Shown: one piece after another, positions 59,593 through 64,000 of the stretch | Layout of the letters: every line of letters begins with the position of its first letter | Position numbering within the stretch: the stretch's first letter is position 1 | DNA from: Vibrio celticus | GTDB taxonomy: Bacteria > Pseudomonadota > Gammaproteobacteria > Enterobacterales > Vibrionaceae | Direction of reading: 5' to 3' | DNA: 64,000 nucleotides | Assembly: GCF_024347335.1 (NCBI RefSeq) | Contig: NZ_AP025463.1 | Span: 1,178,001-1,242,000 of the forward strand | Translations under genes and position numbers: made by a program | Notes under the pieces: model-generated | Told to the model about the DNA's origin: nothing | The model's database searches: none | What the model saw: only the letters and a program-made list of their open reading frames with translations

Positions 59593-60627
59593 ATGTATAG
59601 AGCCTCCGTTGTCCTATTGACAGCCTTAGCTGGGTTGTCTGGGTGTGGTAAGGAGCTTCCTCCCGTACCTGAACCTGATTCTAGACCCGCCAAACTCTTC
59701 ACCGTTTCCGTCGGTAATAATGCCTTTGAACGTAGTTTTCCAGCCACCACAGAAGCTGGCGATAAAGCCGTTCTTGCGTTCCGTGTTCCTGGGTTACTTC
59801 AGACTATCGATGTCACATCGGGTCAACAGGTTACCAAAGGTGACAAACTTGCAACGCTTAACCCTGATGAATATCAGCTGTTAGAAAAGCAAGCGAGAGC
59901 TAACTTTAAGCTTGCCGATGTTCAATACCAACGCTCGATTAAGCTGCGTAAAGATCGAGTGGTTTCAGAGCAAGATTTCGATCAAGCGAAAGCCAACCAC
60001 AACTCGGCTAAAGCTGTCCTGAACCAAGCTAAGGCTAATCTACGTTACACCACTCTGGTTGCGCCTTACGATGGAACGATTTCCATCATTCCTGCTGAAA
60101 ACCATGAATACATCGCGGCGAAACAAGGTGTGATGAATATTCAAACCAATCAGATTCTTAAAGTCGTTTTCTTATTACCCGACCAACTTATCACGCGCTT
60201 TTCTTCAGGGTTTGAAACCGATGCAACCATGGTATTTGATGCGTTTCCTGAGAACCCTTACGTTTTGACTTTCCAAGAAGTTGATACCGAAGCGGATCCA
60301 AAAACGGGTTCATACAAGGTAACCATGGTAATGGAAAGACCGACGGATATCGGTATTTTACCGGGCATGTCTGGCACGGTAAGGCTTGTTTCTGCGCAAG
60401 CCGCTGCGACTAAAATTCCTACGTCGGCCATGATGACCGATGGAGATGATGTCTCCGTATGGCGTGTGAATAACGACGGTATTGTTGAAAATGTTGCCAT
60501 CGTCATCGATGAAAAACGTCATATAGTCTCTGGGCTAAACGACGGAGATCGTATTGTCACTTCTGGCGTTAATGGTCTTGAGCCGGGCGTAAAAGTCCGA
60601 GAGTGGATCAAGGAAAGGGGGCTATAA
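59593..60627 (+). CDS. RND efflux periplasmic adaptor lipoprotein (first of two)
   Basis: This membrane-fusion protein links an inner-membrane RND pump to an outer-membrane TolC-like channel. The 344-residue product has the lipobox LSGC (Cys18) with Gly at +2. It shows the lipoyl half-motif AFRVPGLLQTIDVTSGQQVTKGD (about 49-71), a short alpha-hairpin (about 90-145), the second lipoyl half VAPYDGTISIIPAENHEYIA, and a beta-barrel. It is the first gene of a three-gene operon whose layout beside pspABC resembles V. cholerae vexIJK as I remember it. No TolC gene is present locally. Confidence 0.88.
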   Translation: MYRASVVLLTALAGLSGCGKELPPVPEPDSRPAKLFTVSVGNNAFERSFPATTEAGDKAVLAFRVPGLLQTIDVTSGQQVTKGDKLATLNPDEYQLLEKQARANFKLADVQYQRSIKLRKDRVVSEQDFDQAKANHNSAKAVLNQAKANLRYTTLVAPYDGTISIIPAENHEYIAAKQGVMNIQTNQILKVVFLLPDQLITRFSSGFETDATMVFDAFPENPYVLTFQEVDTEADPKTGSYKVTMVMERPTDIGILPGMSGTVRLVSAQAAATKIPTSAMMTDGDDVSVWRVNNDGIVENVAIVIDEKRHIVSGLNDGDRIVTSGVNGLEPGVKVREWIKERGL

Positions 60628-60628
60628 C

Positions 60629-61714
60629 ATGAAAACACTTAAAGTGGCCACAGGGCTGTCGTGTTTAGCCCTACTGACAGCTTGTGAAGATAAACAAGTG
60701 GTAGAAGTGGATAACACACCCTTAGTTAAAGCCGTCGAGATTTCAGTCATCGATTTTAGCGACAAGCTCTATTTCCCAGCGGTCGCGAATGCGGCTGAGA
60801 AAGCTCATCTTAGTTTCCGAGTGGCGGGTGAAATCTACAAGCTTGATGTTAAAGAAGGCGAACGTGTTTCTGCTGGTGACATCATTGCAGAGCTTGACCC
60901 AACCGATTATCAATTGGATGTGGACAATGCTCAAGCGCGTTACACGGTAATTAACAGTCAATACCGACGTTCGAGTCCGCTAGTGAAGAAAGGCTTATTG
61001 GCTAAGTCGCAATTCGATGAAATTGCCGCTCAACGCCAGATTGCTTATGCCGAGTTGGAACTGGCGAAACTGCGCTTATCGTTCACTATGCTTCGTGCGC
61101 CTGTTGATGGGATTATTTCTCGAGTCAGTGTCGACCAATATGAAAATATTCAGGTAGGCCAACAGATTGTGAACATTCACAGTGTTGAGGATGTCGAAGT
61201 TGTGATTCAGCTCCCTGACCAAATTTATGTGAATCAACCCAATGAAACGCTCCTCTCGAACGTGGAAGCTGTAGTGAGAGTGCCAAGCGGTAATGAATAC
61301 ACCGCAGGTATTAAAGAGTTCACCACTGAACCCGATCCAAGTACGGGTACCTTCACGGTTACATTAGCTTTGCCGATGCCAGAAGACGATTTGATTCTTG
61401 ATGGTATGGCCGTAGATGTGACTTCAAACGGGCGGGATATCGGTTTGGAGCTAAAAGCTGGTGTACTTATTCCGATCGAAGCGGTATTCAATGCAGACGG
61501 TGATGAACTGGATCGTAAAAACTCTTATGTGTGGGTTCTTAACGACGACAAGACAGTCTCGAAACAACAAGTCGTGTTAGGCAAAGCAAACCAGGAAACA
61601 TTGCAGGTAATGAAAGGATTGGAAATGGGGCAGCATGTCGTTGTTGCAGGCGTATCGCGATTGCGAGATGGGATGACAGTGGAAGTATTGTCTCAGGAGA
61701 CGAACAATGAGTGA
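60629..61714 (+). CDS. RND efflux periplasmic adaptor lipoprotein (second of two)
   Basis: This second adaptor has 361 residues and lipobox LLTAC (Cys19) with Glu at +2. Its architecture parallels the first: LSFRVAGEIYKLDVKEGERVSAGD (starting about 56), a hairpin (about 95-140), LRAPVDGIISRVSVDQYENIQ (starting about 152) and barrel segments. It starts one base after the first adaptor's stop codon, and its own end overlaps the permease start by 8 nt. Two adaptors for one pump suggest a mixed adaptor ring, as in pumps that need two different membrane-fusion proteins. Confidence 0.88.
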   Translation: MKTLKVATGLSCLALLTACEDKQVVEVDNTPLVKAVEISVIDFSDKLYFPAVANAAEKAHLSFRVAGEIYKLDVKEGERVSAGDIIAELDPTDYQLDVDNAQARYTVINSQYRRSSPLVKKGLLAKSQFDEIAAQRQIAYAELELAKLRLSFTMLRAPVDGIISRVSVDQYENIQVGQQIVNIHSVEDVEVVIQLPDQIYVNQPNETLLSNVEAVVRVPSGNEYTAGIKEFTTEPDPSTGTFTVTLALPMPEDDLILDGMAVDVTSNGRDIGLELKAGVLIPIEAVFNADGDELDRKNSYVWVLNDDKTVSKQQVVLGKANQETLQVMKGLEMGQHVVVAGVSRLRDGMTVEVLSQETNNE

Positions 61715-64000
61715 AGTAAATAACAAGCCCCAAAATGACGATCAACAGGGTGATGATCAGATCACAGGTGTTGCTTCTTACTTTATACGTAACAAAGTCA
61801 TTAGCTGGATGCTATCTCTGATCTTTCTTATTGGTGGTGTTTCAGCATTCTTCGGTTTGGGGCGTTTAGAAGATCCTGCCTTTACCATCAAAGATGCAAT
61901 GGTCGTGACTTCATACCCGGGGGCAACGCCTCAGCAGGTGGAAGAAGAAGTTACCTACCCACTAGAGAAAGCGATTCAACAGCTTACCTATGTCGACGAA
62001 GTGAACTCTATTTCAAGCCGTGGCCTGTCTCAGGTAACGGTAACGATGAAGAATAACTATGGTCCGGACGATCTTCCGCAAATTTGGGATGAACTTCGCC
62101 GAAAAGTGAATGATCTTAAGGTTGAACTGCCACCTGGGGTCAATGATCCTCAAGTCATTGATGACTTCGGTGACGTTTACGGGATCTTGCTTGCGGTGAC
62201 GGGTGATGGTTATAGCTACAAAGAGCTGCTGGATTACATTGATTATCTAAGGCGAGAGCTGGAGTTGGTTGATGGGGTCAGTAAGGTCTCTGTTTCTGGT
62301 CAACAACAAGAGCAAGTATTCATTGAGATATCGATGAAGCGGATAAGCTCCTTAGGTCTGTCTCCAAGCACGGTATTTAATCTTTTATCGACTCAAAATA
62401 TTGTATCAAGTGCGGGTGCGGTAAGAATTGGCGACGAATACATTCGAATCCATCCAACGGGTGAGTTCCAGAATGTTGAACAGCTTGGTGATTTGATTCT
62501 GACAGAAGGCGGCGCTCAAGGGCTTATCTATCTAAAAGATGTCGCTGATGTAACTCGTGGTTATGTTGAAGTTCCAAGTAATATCATTGGATATAACGGC
62601 AAGCTCGCACTCAACCTTGGTGTCTCTTTTGCGCAAGGCGTAAATGTGGTTGCCGTGGGTGAAACGTTTGACCGACGACTTGCTGAACTTAAATACCAAC
62701 AACCCGTCGGTATCGACATTTCAGAGGTTTATAACCAACCTAAAGAGGTGAACAAGTCGGTAAGCGGATTTGTGGTGAGTTTAGGGCAGGCGGTTGCGAT
62801 CGTAATCGTGGTGTTACTGTTCTTCATGGGACTACGGTCGGGACTGTTGATTGGCTTGATATTGTTGTTGACCGTTTTTGGTACCTTCATTTTCATGCAG
62901 TACTTCAAAATCGATCTTCAACGTATTTCACTGGGCGCGTTGGTTATTGCCTTGGGGATGCTGGTGGATAATGCCATTGTGGTGGTGGAGGGGATATTGA
63001 TCGGCACGCAGAAGGGACGAACCCGGATGCAGGCCGCCACTGATATCGTGACCCAAACCAAATGGCCACTGCTTGGAGCAACGGTGATTGCGGTCACCGC
63101 GTTTGCTCCAATTGGTTTGTCTGAAGATTCAACGGGCGAATACTGTGGCACCTTGTTTACGGTGCTATTGATTTCATTGATGCTGAGTTGGTTTACTGCT
63201 ATCTCGATCACGCCGTTTTTTGCAGATATCTTCTTCAGAGGACAGAAGGTTGATCCCAATAATGACGGCAAAGACCCATACAACGGGATGGTTTTTGTTA
63301 TCTATAAAAACTTCCTTGAGTTCTGTATGAAACGCGCGTGGTTAACCATGATCGTTCTGGTGATTGGTTTAGGTGCGAGTGTGTACGGTTTTGGTTTCGT
63401 TAAGCAAGCCTTCTTCCCGTCTTCAACCACACCTATGTTCCAAGTGGATGTGTGGATGCCGGAAGGTACCGATATTCGAGCGACCAATACCAAGCTTAAA
63501 GTGCTTGAAAGTTGGCTAGCAGAGCAGGACGAAGTTGAACATATCACGACAACGGCGGGTAAAGGCCTGCAACGTTTCATGCTGACTTATGCGCCAGAGA
63601 AAAGTTATAGTGCTTACGGCGAGATAACGGTTCGTGTGAAGAGCTACGAAGTACTTGAAGGGCTAATGAAACGCTTCCGTGATCATGTAAATGGTCAGTT
63701 CCCAGAGATCGACTACAAGCTTAAACAGATCGAATTAGGTCCTGGTGGCGGTGCGAAAATTGAAGCGCGAATTGTGGGTTCTGATCCAACGGTTTTACGT
63801 TCAATCGCTGCTCAAGTGATGGACATTATGCGAGCTGATGAAGGCGCGTTTAACGTTCGTCACGATTGGCGTGAAAGAACTAAGGTATTAGAGCCTCAGT
63901 TCAATGAAAGCCAAGCGCGTCGTTATGGTATTACCAAATCTGACGTTGATGACTTCCTTGCAATGTCTTTCTCTGGTAAGTCGATTGGTGTGTATCGTGA
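61707..64000 (+). CDS. RND efflux permease, N-terminal part (3' end outside window)
   Basis: The frame opens at ATG 61707 (MSEVNNKPQNDDQQG), preceded by CAGGAGACGAACA, and stays open to the window edge (about 764 residues of an expected 1030-1050). It has the RND features: first helix after about residue 25, the porter-domain motif LGRLEDPAFTIKDAMV with SYPGATPQQVEEEVTYPLE, and TM2-TM6 around 350-550. The TM4 segment LGMLVDNAIVVVEG (about 415-428) has Asp-Asn where AcrB has Asp-Asp. It is therefore a proton-driven HAE-type pump with a variant relay. Substrates cannot be predicted. Confidence 0.92.
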   Translation, partial: MSEVNNKPQNDDQQGDDQITGVASYFIRNKVISWMLSLIFLIGGVSAFFGLGRLEDPAFTIKDAMVVTSYPGATPQQVEEEVTYPLEKAIQQLTYVDEVNSISSRGLSQVTVTMKNNYGPDDLPQIWDELRRKVNDLKVELPPGVNDPQVIDDFGDVYGILLAVTGDGYSYKELLDYIDYLRRELELVDGVSKVSVSGQQQEQVFIEISMKRISSLGLSPSTVFNLLSTQNIVSSAGAVRIGDEYIRIHPTGEFQNVEQLGDLILTEGGAQGLIYLKDVADVTRGYVEVPSNIIGYNGKLALNLGVSFAQGVNVVAVGETFDRRLAELKYQQPVGIDISEVYNQPKEVNKSVSGFVVSLGQAVAIVIVVLLFFMGLRSGLLIGLILLLTVFGTFIFMQYFKIDLQRISLGALVIALGMLVDNAIVVVEGILIGTQKGRTRMQAATDIVTQTKWPLLGATVIAVTAFAPIGLSEDSTGEYCGTLFTVLLISLMLSWFTAISITPFFADIFFRGQKVDPNNDGKDPYNGMVFVIYKNFLEFCMKRAWLTMIVLVIGLGASVYGFGFVKQAFFPSSTTPMFQVDVWMPEGTDIRATNTKLKVLESWLAEQDEVEHITTTAGKGLQRFMLTYAPEKSYSAYGEITVRVKSYEVLEGLMKRFRDHVNGQFPEIDYKLKQIELGPGGGAKIEARIVGSDPTVLRSIAAQVMDIMRADEGAFNVRHDWRERTKVLEPQFNESQARRYGITKSDVDDFLAMSFSGKSIGVYR

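Noticed and set aside
1..64000. CRISPR arrays, tRNA or rRNA genes, prophage, integron cassettes or toxin-antitoxin pairs
   Set aside because: I read for regularly spaced repeats, cloverleaf-like segments, phage genes and paired small genes, and found none convincing; apart from the IS the region is ordinary core chromosome.

Overview
This window is core chromosome from a gammaproteobacterium. Gene content and order (bio cluster, purB-hflD-mnmA, his operon with leader peptide, torECA, sap and psp loci) and moderate GC point to Vibrio or a close Vibrionaceae relative, most likely the large chromosome. Most genes are conserved housekeeping genes; the one clear mobile element is an ISAs1-family insertion sequence.

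Layout. 1-5.4 kb: 3' end of ftsK, lolA, rarA and serS, all rightward. 5.5-7.2 kb: an orphan receiver-TPR response regulator. 7.6-12.8 kb: biotin synthesis, bioA facing bioBFCD across a BirA-type operator. 12.9-19.7 kb: a small unknown gene, htpX, leftward purB and mnmA-hflD, an unknown 89-residue protein and gsk; purB and gsk each have a PurR-type palindrome upstream. 19.7-20.9 kb: a complete IS with 10-bp target duplication, inserted in an inverted repeat behind gsk. 21.1-23.8 kb: an H-NS gene, then a lysine riboswitch and an NhaC-type transporter that is probably a lysine carrier. 23.9-31.5 kb: hisL attenuator and hisGDCBHAFI.

31.6-41.9 kb: a YchJ-like protein, an EAL-HDOD signalling protein, lpxH, ppiB, cysS, tdk, a YdcF-like protein paired with a nucleotide-sugar-epimerase-like protein, a small TIGR02647-like protein, a coiled-coil lipoprotein, and focA with an FNR-type site. 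41.9-42.3 kb: an intergenic region with an inverted pair of perfect DnaA boxes and clustered GATC sites. 42.3-47.4 kb: a FetB-like permease without its ATPase, then torECA for TMAO respiration. 47.7-50.6 kb: a duplicated-fold metal transporter behind a strong Fur box, Mn-dependent pyrophosphatase ppaC, and a DUF2750 protein. 50.7-57.9 kb, leftward: pspF, sapABCDF and a DUF2927 protein. 58.1-59.4 kb: pspABC behind a sigma-54 promoter. 59.6-64 kb: an RND efflux operon with two adaptor lipoproteins and a permease cut by the window edge.

The genes fall into coherent pathways: biotin, histidine, purine salvage, anaerobic respiration (formate and TMAO), and envelope stress or defence (sap, psp, RND). 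I see no CRISPR array, prophage, toxin-antitoxin pair, tRNA or rRNA, and no convincing new multi-gene system. The points most worth following up are regulatory or architectural: the DnaA-box palindrome, the IS-split hairpin, the Fur-linked transporter, the altered GAFTGA loop in PspF and the sap-DUF2927 linkage.
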